DNA from: Streptosporangiales bacterium
GTDB lineage: Bacteria; Actinomycetota; Actinomycetes; Streptosporangiales; WHST01
NCBI GenBank assembly: GCA_009379955.1
Contig: WHST01000003.1
Location: 50,326 to 114,325, forward strand
Direction of reading: 5' to 3'
Length of the DNA stretch: 64,000 nucleotides
The notes beneath the pieces were generated by a model. It ran no database searches and was not told where the DNA came from. It saw only the letters and a program-made list of their open reading frames with translations. Positions 1 through 9,270 of this stretch are shown here, piece after piece. The position numbers were made by a program, and so were the translations under genes. Positions within the stretch are counted from its first letter, which is position 1, and every line of letters begins with the position of its first letter.

Positions 1-976
1 CGTGCCTCGTCGCCGACCGCGACCGCGCGCGACGAAGGCTCGCGCGCCTGGTCGAGGAGCGCGGGGCCGACCTCATGGGCCCGTTCCTCGGCATCCGCGG
101 CTGGCGCATCGCCGCCGGCGTCTGCCTCGGCCTCGCACTCGGCACCAAGTGGACGGCGATCTGGTACATCGCCGCCTTCGGCCTCCTCACGTTCTTCTGG
201 GACGTCGGCGCCCGGCGCGCGGCCGGGATCAAGCGGCCGTTCCTCGCGGCGCTCAAGCTCGACTCTCCCCTCGCGGTCGTCTCGATCGTCGTGGTCTCCG
301 CCTCGGTGTACGTCGCGTCGTGGTGGAGCTGGTTCGCGTCGGACGACGGCTGGGACCGCAACTGGACCGACGAGTCGCGGTTCGGCGTCCCGGCGATCGT
401 CCGCAACTGGTGGCACTACCACGTCGAGATCTACAACTTCCACACCGGCCTCACGTCGCACCACGACTACCAGTCCTCGCCGTGGGGGTGGCTGCTGCTC
501 GCTCGTCCCGTCGCGTACTTCTACGAGTCACCACCAGGGTGCGGCGCCGACAACTGCTCGACCGCGATCACCGGCATCGGCACGCCCGCGATCTGGTGGG
601 CGGCGATACCCGTGATCCTCGGGATGCTCTGGCTCTGGTTCGCACGCCGTGACTGGCGTGCCTCTGCCGTCCTCGTCGGCGTGGTGGTCGGCATCGCACC
701 GTGGCTGCAGTACCCCGACCGCACGATGTTCTTCTTCTACGCCCTGCCCGCGCTGCCGTTCATCGTCCTCGCACTGACGGTCGCGGCCGGCTGGGCACTA
801 GGCCCGCAGCCACCACCCGGCCAGCCCGCCAGCAACCGCCGCGTGGGCGGCGCGATCGCCGCCGGCGCCTACGTCCTGCTGGTGGCGGCGAACTTCCTAT
901 ACTTCCTGCCCATCTGGACGGCACAGCTGATCACGTACGCCAGCTGGGGCGCCCGCATGTGGCTCCGCACCTGGAT

Positions 977-980
<4 letters not shown>
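1..980 (+). CDS. Protein O-mannosyltransferase (Pmt), C-terminal part
   Basis: The frame is open from the first full codon at base 3 to the TAG at 978-980, so the 5' part lies outside the window. The visible ~325 residues hold several hydrophobic segments, an aromatic extracytoplasmic stretch (SHHDYQSSPWGW region) and a Cys pair near the ESPPGCGADNC segment, all typical of the C-terminal membrane domain of bacterial dolichyl/polyprenyl-phosphate-mannose:protein mannosyltransferases. Family members transfer mannose from a polyprenyl phosphate to Ser/Thr of exported proteins at the membrane. It converges on the next gene, and the two stop codons share the CTAG at 977-980. Confidence 0.85.
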
Positions 981-1708
<728 letters not shown>

Positions 1709-1742
1709 GTCCCCGCTCCTGACTCTCGTGTCGCCGGTCGAA

Positions 1743-1778
1743 CTTACGATGTAAGCCACGGTATGCTTACGGTGTAAG
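1743..1778. promoter_or_regulatory. Two TetR-type operator palindromes
   Basis: Two copies of CTTAC-N3-GTAAG (1743-1755 CTTACGATGTAAG and 1766-1778 CTTACGGTGTAAG) are spaced 23 bp start to start, in the divergent gap between the oxidoreductase and the TetR gene. Perfect dyads in this position are typical of TetR autoregulation plus control of the neighbour. The regulator assignment is inference. Confidence 0.75.
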
Positions 1779-1786
1779 TCCGTCAA
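1758..1786 (-). promoter_or_regulatory. Putative promoter of the NmrA-like gene
   Basis: On the minus strand TTGACG (1786-1781), a 17-bp spacer and TACCGT (1763-1758). The -10 is weak. The operator at 1766-1778 lies in the spacer, consistent with repression by blocking RNA polymerase. Confidence 0.45.
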
Positions 1787-1808
1787 GTGGCAACCGGGAG
1801 GAGCACCC

Positions 1809-2483
1809 GTGCGCGAGCGCAGCACCGGCCGGCGCGCGAGACCGAAGCGCGCGCCGCTCAGCCGGGAGCGGGTGGTCACCGCCGCGATGGTTCTGGCCGA
1901 TGAGAAGGGTGCAGCCGGGATCACCATGCGGGCGATCGCCGCCCGGCTGAGCGTCGAGGCGATGTCGCTCTACAACTACGTGACCGGCAGAGAGGACATC
2001 CTCGACGGCATGGTCGACGCGGTGTTCGGCGAGATCGACCTTCCGACGTCGACCATGGACTGGAAAGAGGCCATGCGCGACCGTGCCGCCTCGTCGCGCA
2101 CGGTGCTTCGGCGCCATCCCTGGGCCGTCGCCCTGATGGACTCCCGCAGCAAGCCCGGGCCGGCGACCTTGCGCCACCACGACTCCGTCCTGGGCGCCCT
2201 GCGAGCGGGAGGCTTCTCCGTCGCGATGGCCGCGCATGCCTTCTCCGTGATCGACAGCTATCTCTACGGGTTCGTCATCCAGGAGCTGAGCCTGCCGTTC
2301 GCGAGCTCTGTCGAACTCGACGAGATCGCAGGCGACATCCTGCGCGACCTGCCGACCGACGCCTACCCGCACCTCACCGAGCTCATCACCGAGCACGCCC
2401 TTCGGCCGGGCTACGACTACGCCGACGAGTTCGAGTTCGGCCTCTCCCTGATCCTCGACGCGCTGCACCCCGACGAGGTGTAG
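1809..2483 (+). CDS. TetR-family transcriptional repressor
   Basis: 224 residues. The N-terminal helix-turn-helix spans about residues 20-66 (LSRERVVTAAMVLADEKG...AAGITMRAIAARLSVEAMSLYNYV). The rest is a helical ligand-binding domain resembling the TetR_C_1 class of tetracycline-type repressors. It starts with GTG after GGGAGGAG. It most likely represses itself and the divergent NmrA-like gene through the CTTAC-N3-GTAAG sites. Ligand unknown. Confidence 0.85.
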   Translation: MRERSTGRRARPKRAPLSRERVVTAAMVLADEKGAAGITMRAIAARLSVEAMSLYNYVTGREDILDGMVDAVFGEIDLPTSTMDWKEAMRDRAASSRTVLRRHPWAVALMDSRSKPGPATLRHHDSVLGALRAGGFSVAMAAHAFSVIDSYLYGFVIQELSLPFASSVELDEIAGDILRDLPTDAYPHLTELITEHALRPGYDYADEFEFGLSLILDALHPDEV

Positions 2484-2534
2484 TCGCACCCGGATCTCCT
2501 CCCGTCGACAGCGTGACCTGGTCGGTTCGAGCCG

Positions 2535-2615
2535 GGGAACGTTTCCAGGTGCCGAATCGGGCTCTGAGGGTTGACGTTCGCGGCCGGTGATGCCATCTTC
2601 TGGTAACGGTTCCAG
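2535..2615 (+). promoter_or_regulatory. Sugar-operon promoter with two LacI-like operators
   Basis: TTGACG (2571-2576), a 17-bp spacer and CATCTT (2594-2599) form a candidate promoter. It is flanked by two near-palindromes with a central CG: GGGAACGTTTCC (2535-2546) and CTGGTAACGGTTCCAG (2600-2615). The second would overlap the transcription start. Such sites are typical of LacI/GalR sugar repressors. No LacI-family gene is present in the window, so the regulator would act from elsewhere. Confidence 0.55.
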
Positions 2616-2639
2616 TAATCGCGAGGAGATCGACCAGCG

Positions 2640-3980
2640 ATGTCCACCCCACCTGCCTCAGCCGTGCATCCGACCCCGCCGGGCGCGCGGCGCCGCGTGG
2701 TCGGCGCCGCCGTCGTCGGGACGATCGTCGAGTGGTACGACTTCACGCTCTACGGTCAGGCCGCCGCGCTCGTCTTCAGCCAGCTGTTCTTCCCCAGCTT
2801 CAGCCCGCTCGCCGGTACGGCCGCGGCGTTCGCCACGTACGCCGTCGGGTTCTTCGCACGCCCACTGGGCGGACTCGTCTTCAGCCACTTCGGCGACCGG
2901 ATCGGGCGCCGGCCGATGCTGGTGCTGACGCTGTGTCTGATGGGCGTGGCCACCACCCTCATCGGGTTCCTGCCCACCTACGCCACCGTCGGCCTGTGGG
3001 CGCCGGTCCTGCTCGTCCTGCTGCGCCTGCTGCAGGGCGCCGGGGCGGGCGCCGAGTACGCCGGCGCGGTGGTGATGGTGGCGGAGCACAGCAGCGCGCG
3101 CAGACGCGGCCTCGCGGCGGCCGTGCCCGCCGCCGGCACGTTCGTCGGCATCCTGCTCGCCACCGGCACCGCCACGATGGTGTCGCGGCTCCCCGACGAC
3201 GCCCTGCTGAGCTGGGGCTGGCGGGTGCCCTTCTGGTGCTCGGTCGTGGTCGTCGCCGTCGGCATCTACCTGCGTCGCCGGGTGCTCGAGTCGCCGGAGT
3301 TCGAGAGCGTCAAGGACCAGGGCACGGAGCACCGGCTCCCGCTCGCTCGGCTGCTCCGCACCCAGCCGCGACGGGTGCTGCTCGCCATGGGCACGAACTT
3401 CGCGCTCAACGGCTACTCGTACGTGCTCCAGGTCTTCTTCCTCACCTACATCACCACCCAACTGGGCATGGCGAAGAGCGTCGGGCTCACCGGACTGTTC
3501 ATCGCCTCGGCCGTGGCCATCGTCACGATCCCGCTCTTCGGCGCGCTGTCCGACCGGGTCGGCCGGCGGACGGTGTACGTCTCCGGCGCCGTGTTCGCCA
3601 CCGCCTTCTCGCTCGTGCTCTTCCCGCTGCTCGACACCGAGATCCCGTGGGTGATCTGGCTCGCCCTGACCATCGGGGTCGCCGTCGGCGCGGCGTCGAT
3701 GTTCGGGGCGCAGGGGTCGTTCTACGCCGAGCTGTTCGACACCAGGTCCCGGTACAGCGGCATCGCGTTCGTCCGCGAGGTCACCGGCGCCCTCATCGGC
3801 GGACCGACACCGTTCCTCGCGACGGCGCTGCTGGCCGTCGCGAGCGGCAGCCCGTGGCCGATCGTCGGGTACATGGTGTTCACGACCGTCGTGTCCGCCG
3901 TCTGCGCGGCGCTGCTGCCCGAGACGAACCCTCGTGACCGCCGCCACGAGGTCGAGCCGGCCGCGGAGCGTGCGTCGTGA
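2640..3980 (+). CDS. MHS-family MFS transporter (metabolite:H+ symporter)
   Basis: 446 residues with about 12 membrane segments. The N-terminal signature GTIVEWYDF and the loop FGDRIGRRP place it in the metabolite:H+ symporter branch (ProP, KgtP, ShiA type), which imports organic acids and osmolytes. It is the first gene of the operon, and its stop overlaps the next gene's GTG start (GTGA). The link to sugar-acid genes suggests it imports an acid or lactone intermediate; that is inference. Its paralogue at 21179 heads another catabolic operon. Confidence 0.85.
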   Translation: MSTPPASAVHPTPPGARRRVVGAAVVGTIVEWYDFTLYGQAAALVFSQLFFPSFSPLAGTAAAFATYAVGFFARPLGGLVFSHFGDRIGRRPMLVLTLCLMGVATTLIGFLPTYATVGLWAPVLLVLLRLLQGAGAGAEYAGAVVMVAEHSSARRRGLAAAVPAAGTFVGILLATGTATMVSRLPDDALLSWGWRVPFWCSVVVVAVGIYLRRRVLESPEFESVKDQGTEHRLPLARLLRTQPRRVLLAMGTNFALNGYSYVLQVFFLTYITTQLGMAKSVGLTGLFIASAVAIVTIPLFGALSDRVGRRTVYVSGAVFATAFSLVLFPLLDTEIPWVIWLALTIGVAVGAASMFGAQGSFYAELFDTRSRYSGIAFVREVTGALIGGPTPFLATALLAVASGSPWPIVGYMVFTTVVSAVCAALLPETNPRDRRHEVEPAAERAS

Positions 3981-4747
3981 CGGGTGCGCGCCTCGCCGGC
4001 AAGGTCGCCGTCGTCACCGGCGGGGCGCAGGGTATCGGCGAGGCGGTCGTCGAGAAGTTCCTGGCCGAGGGTGCCCGCGTCGCGTTCCTCGACCGGGACG
4101 CCGAGCGCGGTCATACCGTGGCCGCGCGACTCGGCCGGGACGTCGCGTTCCACGAGTGCGACATCACGGCGAGGGACCAGGTCGACCGTGCCCTCGCCCG
4201 GGTGACGGAGGCCCACGGTCGGATCGACGTGCTGGTCAACAACGCGGGCGTCTCCGCGTACTTCGACGCCGTCGACATGACCGACGCCGAGTGGGACAGC
4301 GTGTTCGCGGTGGACCTCAAGGGGGTCTGGCTGTGCGCGCGCGGCGTGCTCGCCGGCATGCGCGAAGCCGGTTCGGGGAGCATCGTGAACGTCTCGTCGA
4401 TCCACGCGCGGATGACGACGACGGGCATGTTCCCGTACGCCGCGGCGAAGGCGGGGGTCTCCGGCCTCACCCGCAGCCTCGCGCTCGACGAGGGGCCCAA
4501 TGGCATCCGGGTCAATGCGGTCTGTCCCGGTTACACGCGGACGCAGCTCGTCCAGGAGTACATCGACCGGCAGCCCGATCCCGAGGCCGCCGAGCGCACC
4601 ATCGTCGGCGTCCATCCGCTGGGTCGGATCGCGACACCCGCCGAGATCGCCGCCGTCTGCGCGTTCCTCGCCAGCGACGAGGCGAGCTTCGTGACGGGCG
4701 CCGAGGTGTTCGTCGACGGCGGTCTGAGCGCCAAGTTCGCAAGTTGA
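3977..4747 (+). CDS. Short-chain dehydrogenase/reductase
   Basis: 256-residue classical SDR. It has the NAD(P) motif TGGAQGIG (residues 14-21), NNAG (88-91), catalytic Ser140 and Tyr154-x3-Lys158, and the C-terminal FVDGG. The GTG start overlaps the transporter stop by four bases. In this operon it is a good candidate for the first oxidation of an aldose to its lactone, or of a later hydroxy intermediate. Substrate is inferred from context only. Confidence 0.85.
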   Translation: MTGARLAGKVAVVTGGAQGIGEAVVEKFLAEGARVAFLDRDAERGHTVAARLGRDVAFHECDITARDQVDRALARVTEAHGRIDVLVNNAGVSAYFDAVDMTDAEWDSVFAVDLKGVWLCARGVLAGMREAGSGSIVNVSSIHARMTTTGMFPYAAAKAGVSGLTRSLALDEGPNGIRVNAVCPGYTRTQLVQEYIDRQPDPEAAERTIVGVHPLGRIATPAEIAAVCAFLASDEASFVTGAEVFVDGGLSAKFAS

Positions 4748-4785
4748 CACGGTTCGCAACCTGACACGACGCGAGGAGCAGACAC

Positions 4786-5751
4786 GTGGAAGTCGCCGAG
4801 GGAATCCACCGGATCGAAGCGCCGTTCGGGGACCGGGTCAACGCGACCTACCTGCTCGCCGGCACGCGCGCCGCGCTGCTCGTGGACACGACGACCAAGG
4901 ACACCGCGGCCACGCACATCGGCGGCTACCTCGACCGGATCGACCTCGACCCCCACCGGCTCAGATACGTCGTCAACACGCACTCGGACTGGGACCACAT
5001 GGCCGGCAACGGCGCGATCCGCGCGCTGGCGCCCGACGCCGTGTTCTGCTGCCACGAGCTCGACCGGCCGATGATCGAGGACGTCGACCGGATGATCGAC
5101 CGCAGGTACGGGGACTTCGCCGCCGACCACGGCCACGACGAGACCGACGAGGCCAAGGCCGCGGTGCGTGCCGCGACCGAGACCGTCCCGATCGACGTCG
5201 GGCTGACCGGCGGTGAGGTCATCGACCTCGGCTCGGGGTGGCGGGTGACGGTCCTGCACACGCCGGGACACTCGTGGGGCAGCATCAGCGTCCACGACCC
5301 GCGCTCCGGCGCGGTCGTGGTGGGCGACGCGGTCCTCGGCGACGCGGTGCCGACAGCGGCGGGCGCACCCGCGTTCCCACCCACGTACCGGTACCTCGAC
5401 ACCTACCTCGCCACGATCGGCCTGCTCACCGCGTTGGCACCCCGGCTGCTGCTGACCGGCCACTACCCCGTCTACGCCGCCGACGAGGCGGCGGAGTTCC
5501 TGTACCTGAGCCGGGCGTTCACCGACCGCGTCGAGAGTGCCCTGCGCGCCGAGTTGGCCGAACGGTCCGAGCCCGTGACGCTGCGCGAGCTCACGACGGT
5601 GCTCGGGCCGCGGCTCGGCGACTGGCCGGTCGAGGCGACCGCCGCGCTGTTCTTCCCGCTCTCCGGTCACGTCGAACGGCTCGTCGCGCACGGCGCCGTC
5701 GACACCGGTCGCGACGCGGACGGCCACCTCACGTACCGCAGCGCCCGATGA
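4786..5751 (+). CDS. Metallo-beta-lactamase-fold hydrolase
   Basis: 321 residues, GTG start after a purine-rich GAGGAG about 10 bases upstream. The metal-binding signature is HSDWDH (residues 66-71), in which the usual second His of HxHxDH is Asp, followed by HTPGHSWGS, VVGDAVLGD and LTGHYP. A ~100-residue C-terminal helical extension follows, as in many lactonase-like MBL proteins. It lies between an SDR and an aldose epimerase, so lactone or ester hydrolysis in sugar catabolism is plausible. It could replace the diketo-acid hydrolase missing from the operon. Confidence 0.75.
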   Translation: MEVAEGIHRIEAPFGDRVNATYLLAGTRAALLVDTTTKDTAATHIGGYLDRIDLDPHRLRYVVNTHSDWDHMAGNGAIRALAPDAVFCCHELDRPMIEDVDRMIDRRYGDFAADHGHDETDEAKAAVRAATETVPIDVGLTGGEVIDLGSGWRVTVLHTPGHSWGSISVHDPRSGAVVVGDAVLGDAVPTAAGAPAFPPTYRYLDTYLATIGLLTALAPRLLLTGHYPVYAADEAAEFLYLSRAFTDRVESALRAELAERSEPVTLRELTTVLGPRLGDWPVEATAALFFPLSGHVERLVAHGAVDTGRDADGHLTYRSAR

Positions 5752-6740
5752 TCACGCTCGACAACGGCCTCCTCACCGTGCGGGTCGCACCGGAACGCGG
5801 TGCGGAGATCCGCTTCCTCGGCGCTCCCGGCGGGCCGAACCTGCTCTTCCACCAGCCGACGGCCACGCCGCTGCGGGAGAGCAACTCGACGGGGTACGGC
5901 TCGACGGAGGGCGACTGGCTCTCGGAGTACCGCGGCGGGTGGCAGGAGCTGTTCCCGAACGCGGGTGCGCCCTGCCAGGTGCAGGGCGTGCCGTTGCCGT
6001 TCCACGGTGAGGCGTCGAGCGCGCGGTGGGAGGTCGTCGAGGCCGACGCGACCACGGCGGTGCTCCGCACGCCGGCCAGGCTGCCGCTCGTCCTCGAGCG
6101 CCGGATGCGGCTCGACGCGGAGCGCGCGGTGCTGACCGTCGAGGAGACCGTCACGAACGAGTCGGCGCTCACCGTCCCGTACGTGTGGGGGCACCACCCG
6201 GCGTTCGACGCCGTCGAGGGCGCGCGGCTCGACCTGCCCGGCGCGACGGCACGGGTGCCCGCCGACTACGACCCGCCACTGAACGACCTGCGACCGGATA
6301 CGACGAGTCCGTGGCCGCTGGTCGCCGCCAAGGCCGGCGGCGAGATCGACCTGCGCGCCGTGCCGGGCGGCCCCCGCGAACGCGTCGTCTACCTGACCGA
6401 CCTGGCCGCCGGCTGGGCCGCGCTGCGGCGTCCCGGCGACGGGTGCGGAGTCGCGCTCGCCTGGGACCTCGCGACGTTCCCGCACGCGTGGCTGTGGACC
6501 GAGATCGGCGGGCCCGACTTCCCCTGGTACGGCCGGTCGCGCATCGTCGCGCTCGAACCTGCCTCGTCGTGGCCGAACGACGGACTCGCGGCCGCGATCG
6601 AACGAGGCCGCCACCACCGACTCGGCCCGCACGAACGGCATTCGACCTGGCTGACCGTGTCGCTGTTCGGCGCCGACACGCGTCCCGTGACCCACGTCGA
6701 CCGCGACGGCGGCGTCGACGTCCACAACCCCGAGGAGTGA
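5748..6740 (+). CDS. Aldose 1-epimerase (mutarotase) family protein
   Basis: 330 residues starting at an ATG that overlaps the previous stop (ATGA). Beta-rich galactose mutarotase-like fold with VPYVWGHHPAF around residue 143-153, where a conserved His is expected, and a C-terminal Glu in ALEPASSW. Family members interconvert alpha and beta anomers of aldoses, supplying the right anomer for a dehydrogenase. It sits directly upstream of the sugar ABC transporter genes. Which sugar is used is not visible. Confidence 0.8.
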   Translation: MITLDNGLLTVRVAPERGAEIRFLGAPGGPNLLFHQPTATPLRESNSTGYGSTEGDWLSEYRGGWQELFPNAGAPCQVQGVPLPFHGEASSARWEVVEADATTAVLRTPARLPLVLERRMRLDAERAVLTVEETVTNESALTVPYVWGHHPAFDAVEGARLDLPGATARVPADYDPPLNDLRPDTTSPWPLVAAKAGGEIDLRAVPGGPRERVVYLTDLAAGWAALRRPGDGCGVALAWDLATFPHAWLWTEIGGPDFPWYGRSRIVALEPASSWPNDGLAAAIERGRHHRLGPHERHSTWLTVSLFGADTRPVTHVDRDGGVDVHNPEE

Positions 6741-6742
6741 CC

Positions 6743-7738
6743 ATGCGGCGAGCTCGAACCCTTCAGGTGGCACTGGCCGCCGGCGCGCTTGTCGTCGCGT
6801 CGACGGCCTGCGCGGCCGACGCGGAATCGGCGGACGCGAAGGCGAAGATGGCCCTGTTGCTGCGGTCGCAGGGCGGCACCACGTACTTCCAGCAGGTGGC
6901 GAAGGGAGCGCGCGCGGAGGCGAAGAAGCTCGGCGCCGACCTCACCGTCCAGTTCACCAACAGCTCCGACGAGCAACTGTCGGCCGTCGACACGGTGATC
7001 TCCTCGGGAGCCAAGGGGATCATCGTGACCATCCAGGACCCGTCGATCGGCCCGTCGGTCGCGACGAAGGCCAAGGCGGGCGACGTGGCCCTGCTCGCCA
7101 GCTCCGACCCGTTCGACGACACGGCCGGCAAGGCCGTCCCGGTCGTCACGCTCGACGCGAAGAAGGTCGGCAGCGACGTCGGCGCCGAGATGGCCGCGCA
7201 GTACGAGAAGGCGGGCTGGGCGAAGGCCGGCGGCACGGTCAAGGTGGCGTCGGTCGAGCTGCCGAAGGTGTCGACGTGCATGGATCGCACTGACGGCGCC
7301 CGCTCGGCGTTCCTGAAGGCGACGCCCGGGTTCAAGAAGTCCGACATCGTGAAGCTGAGCTACGACGGCACGCTGAACTCGGCGAACGACACCATGAGCT
7401 CGGCGCTCAACAACCACCGCGACGTCGACCGCTGGCTCGTCTGGTCGTGCAACGACGAGGGCGTCGTCGGCGCGCTGACGGCGCTGACCAACGGCGGCAT
7501 CGGAGCCGACCGGCTGCTCGGTGTCGGCCTCGGCGCCAACCTCGCGTGCGACCAGTGGGACAAGGGCAAGGGCACCGGCCTCGTCTCCGCGATCGCCCTC
7601 GACCCCGCGGACAACGGCCGGATGTCCGTCCGCGCCATGTACAACCTGCTGGCGAAGGACAAGGCGCTGCCACCGGTGACGATCTTCCCCGGCGAGCTCG
7701 TCACGCCGGACACCCCGCGCGCCGAGCTGCCGTGTTGA
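6743..7738 (+). CDS. Sugar ABC transporter substrate-binding lipoprotein, AraF-like
   Basis: 331 residues. The signal peptide ends at Cys23 in VASTAC, an acceptable but atypical lipobox. The body is a periplasmic-binding-protein type I fold. The segment STCMDRTDGARSAF, the HRDVDRWLVWSCNDE stretch and the C-terminal layout resemble L-arabinose-binding protein AraF more than RbsB. It starts two bases after the epimerase stop following GAGGAG. It delivers a pentose/hexose-like sugar to the transporter encoded next. Confidence 0.85.
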   Translation: MRRARTLQVALAAGALVVASTACAADAESADAKAKMALLLRSQGGTTYFQQVAKGARAEAKKLGADLTVQFTNSSDEQLSAVDTVISSGAKGIIVTIQDPSIGPSVATKAKAGDVALLASSDPFDDTAGKAVPVVTLDAKKVGSDVGAEMAAQYEKAGWAKAGGTVKVASVELPKVSTCMDRTDGARSAFLKATPGFKKSDIVKLSYDGTLNSANDTMSSALNNHRDVDRWLVWSCNDEGVVGALTALTNGGIGADRLLGVGLGANLACDQWDKGKGTGLVSAIALDPADNGRMSVRAMYNLLAKDKALPPVTIFPGELVTPDTPRAELPC

Positions 7739-9270
7739 CCGCTCCGGTACGCGCCCCCGCGCTCGCGCTCCGGGGCATCGGCAGGAGCTTCCCCGGTGTG
7801 CGGGCACTCGACGACGTGACGATCGAGGTGCGCGCCGGGGAGGTCCTTGCCCTCGTCGGTGAGAACGGTGCGGGAAAGTCGACGCTGCTGCGCATCCTGA
7901 GCGGCGACCAGCAGCCGGACGAGGGCGAGCTGCGGCTGCCGTCCGGGCCGGTACGGTTCGGCTCACCACGAGACGCCAGGGCGGCAGGCGTGCGGGTCGT
8001 GTCCCAGGAACCCGAGCTGGTCGACCCGTTGAGCGTCGCGGAGAACGTGTTCCTCGGTCAGGTCGCGCGGGCGTCGGGCGGCCGGCTGGTCCGGCGGCGC
8101 GACCTGCACCGGCGTACCGCGGAGATCCTCGACCGGTACGGCTTCGCGGGCGACCTCGACCCGCAGGCGATCGCGGCCGACCTCTCGCCGTCGCAGCGGC
8201 AGCTCGTCGAGATCGTGCGGGCCCTGCACGAGGGGGCGACCGTGCTCGCACTCGACGAGCCGACGTCGTCGCTGTCGGAGCGGGAGGCCGACCGCCTGCT
8301 CGGCACCGTCGAGCGGCTGCGCCGCGACGGCGTCGCCATCGTCTACGTCTCCCACCGGTTGCGCGAGACGCTGCGGCTGGCCGACCGAGTCGCCGTCCTG
8401 CGCGACGGGCGGCTCGTCGCGACCGAGGACGCGGCGGCACTGTCCGAGGCCGACGTGGTCAGGCTGATGGTGGGCCGCCCGCTGACGGCCGTGTTCGACC
8501 GGCCGGAGCCGCCCGCCCTCGGCGACGTCCGGCTGCGGGTCGAGCACCTGTCGGCCCCCGGGTTGCACGACGTGGGCCTCACCGTCCGCGCCGGTGAGAT
8601 CGTCGGCCTGGCCGGACTCGTCGGCGCGGGACGCACCCGGCTGGCCCGCGCGCTCTACGGCGAGCTGCCGCTCACCGGTGGGCGGGTCGAGGTGGACGGC
8701 CGGCCCGTCCGGCTGCGGCACCCGCGCGACGCGATGGCGGCCGGCATCTGCCGGACTCCGGAGGACCGCAAGGGCGACGGTCTCGTCATGGTCCGCAGCG
8801 TGCGCGAGAACGTGACGCTGGCGATCCTGAAGCGACTGTCCACATTCCGGTTCGTCCGCAGGCGCGCCGAGCGGACCGTGGTCGCGGACCTGACCGCGTC
8901 GCTCCGGGTGAAGGCGCCCTCGATGGATCACCCGGTCGCCACGTTGTCCGGCGGCAACCAGCAGAAGGTCGTGCTCGCCAGGGCGCTCGCCGCCGCGCCG
9001 CGCGTGCTGGTGCTCGACGAGCCGACCCGCGGTGTCGACGTCGGCGCGAAGGCCGAGATCTACCAGCTCGTCTTCCGACTGGCCCGCGACGGTCTCGCGG
9101 TCGTCGTCGTGTCGTCTGAGCTGCCCGAGGTGCTCGGGCTGGCCGACCGGATCCTCGTCCTCGCCGGTGGCCGGATCACCGGCGAGCTGTCCCGCGACGA
9201 CGCCACCGAGGAACGAGTCCTCGCCCTCGCGATGCCGGCCGAGGACGCGGCGTCAGGGAGCGACCGGTGA
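7732..9270 (+). CDS. Sugar ABC transporter ATPase (AraG/RbsA type, two NBDs)
   Basis: 512 residues with two nucleotide-binding domains. The first has Walker A GENGAGKST, a divergent signature LSPSQRQL and Walker B VLALDEPTSSL. The second has the degenerate P-loop GLVGAGRT, signature SGGNQQK and Walker B VLVLDEPTRGVD. This asymmetric pattern is normal for CUT2 importers. The GTG at 7732 overlaps the upstream stop by seven bases; TTG at 7735 is an alternative. Confidence 0.9.
   Translation: MLTAPVRAPALALRGIGRSFPGVRALDDVTIEVRAGEVLALVGENGAGKSTLLRILSGDQQPDEGELRLPSGPVRFGSPRDARAAGVRVVSQEPELVDPLSVAENVFLGQVARASGGRLVRRRDLHRRTAEILDRYGFAGDLDPQAIAADLSPSQRQLVEIVRALHEGATVLALDEPTSSLSEREADRLLGTVERLRRDGVAIVYVSHRLRETLRLADRVAVLRDGRLVATEDAAALSEADVVRLMVGRPLTAVFDRPEPPALGDVRLRVEHLSAPGLHDVGLTVRAGEIVGLAGLVGAGRTRLARALYGELPLTGGRVEVDGRPVRLRHPRDAMAAGICRTPEDRKGDGLVMVRSVRENVTLAILKRLSTFRFVRRRAERTVVADLTASLRVKAPSMDHPVATLSGGNQQKVVLARALAAAPRVLVLDEPTRGVDVGAKAEIYQLVFRLARDGLAVVVVSSELPEVLGLADRILVLAGGRITGELSRDDATEERVLALAMPAEDAASGSDR

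Noticed and set aside
6389..8440. A 683-codon minus-strand frame
   Set aside because: Antisense to the epimerase, binding protein and ATPase genes, which have clear family motifs; composition is typical of a shadow frame.
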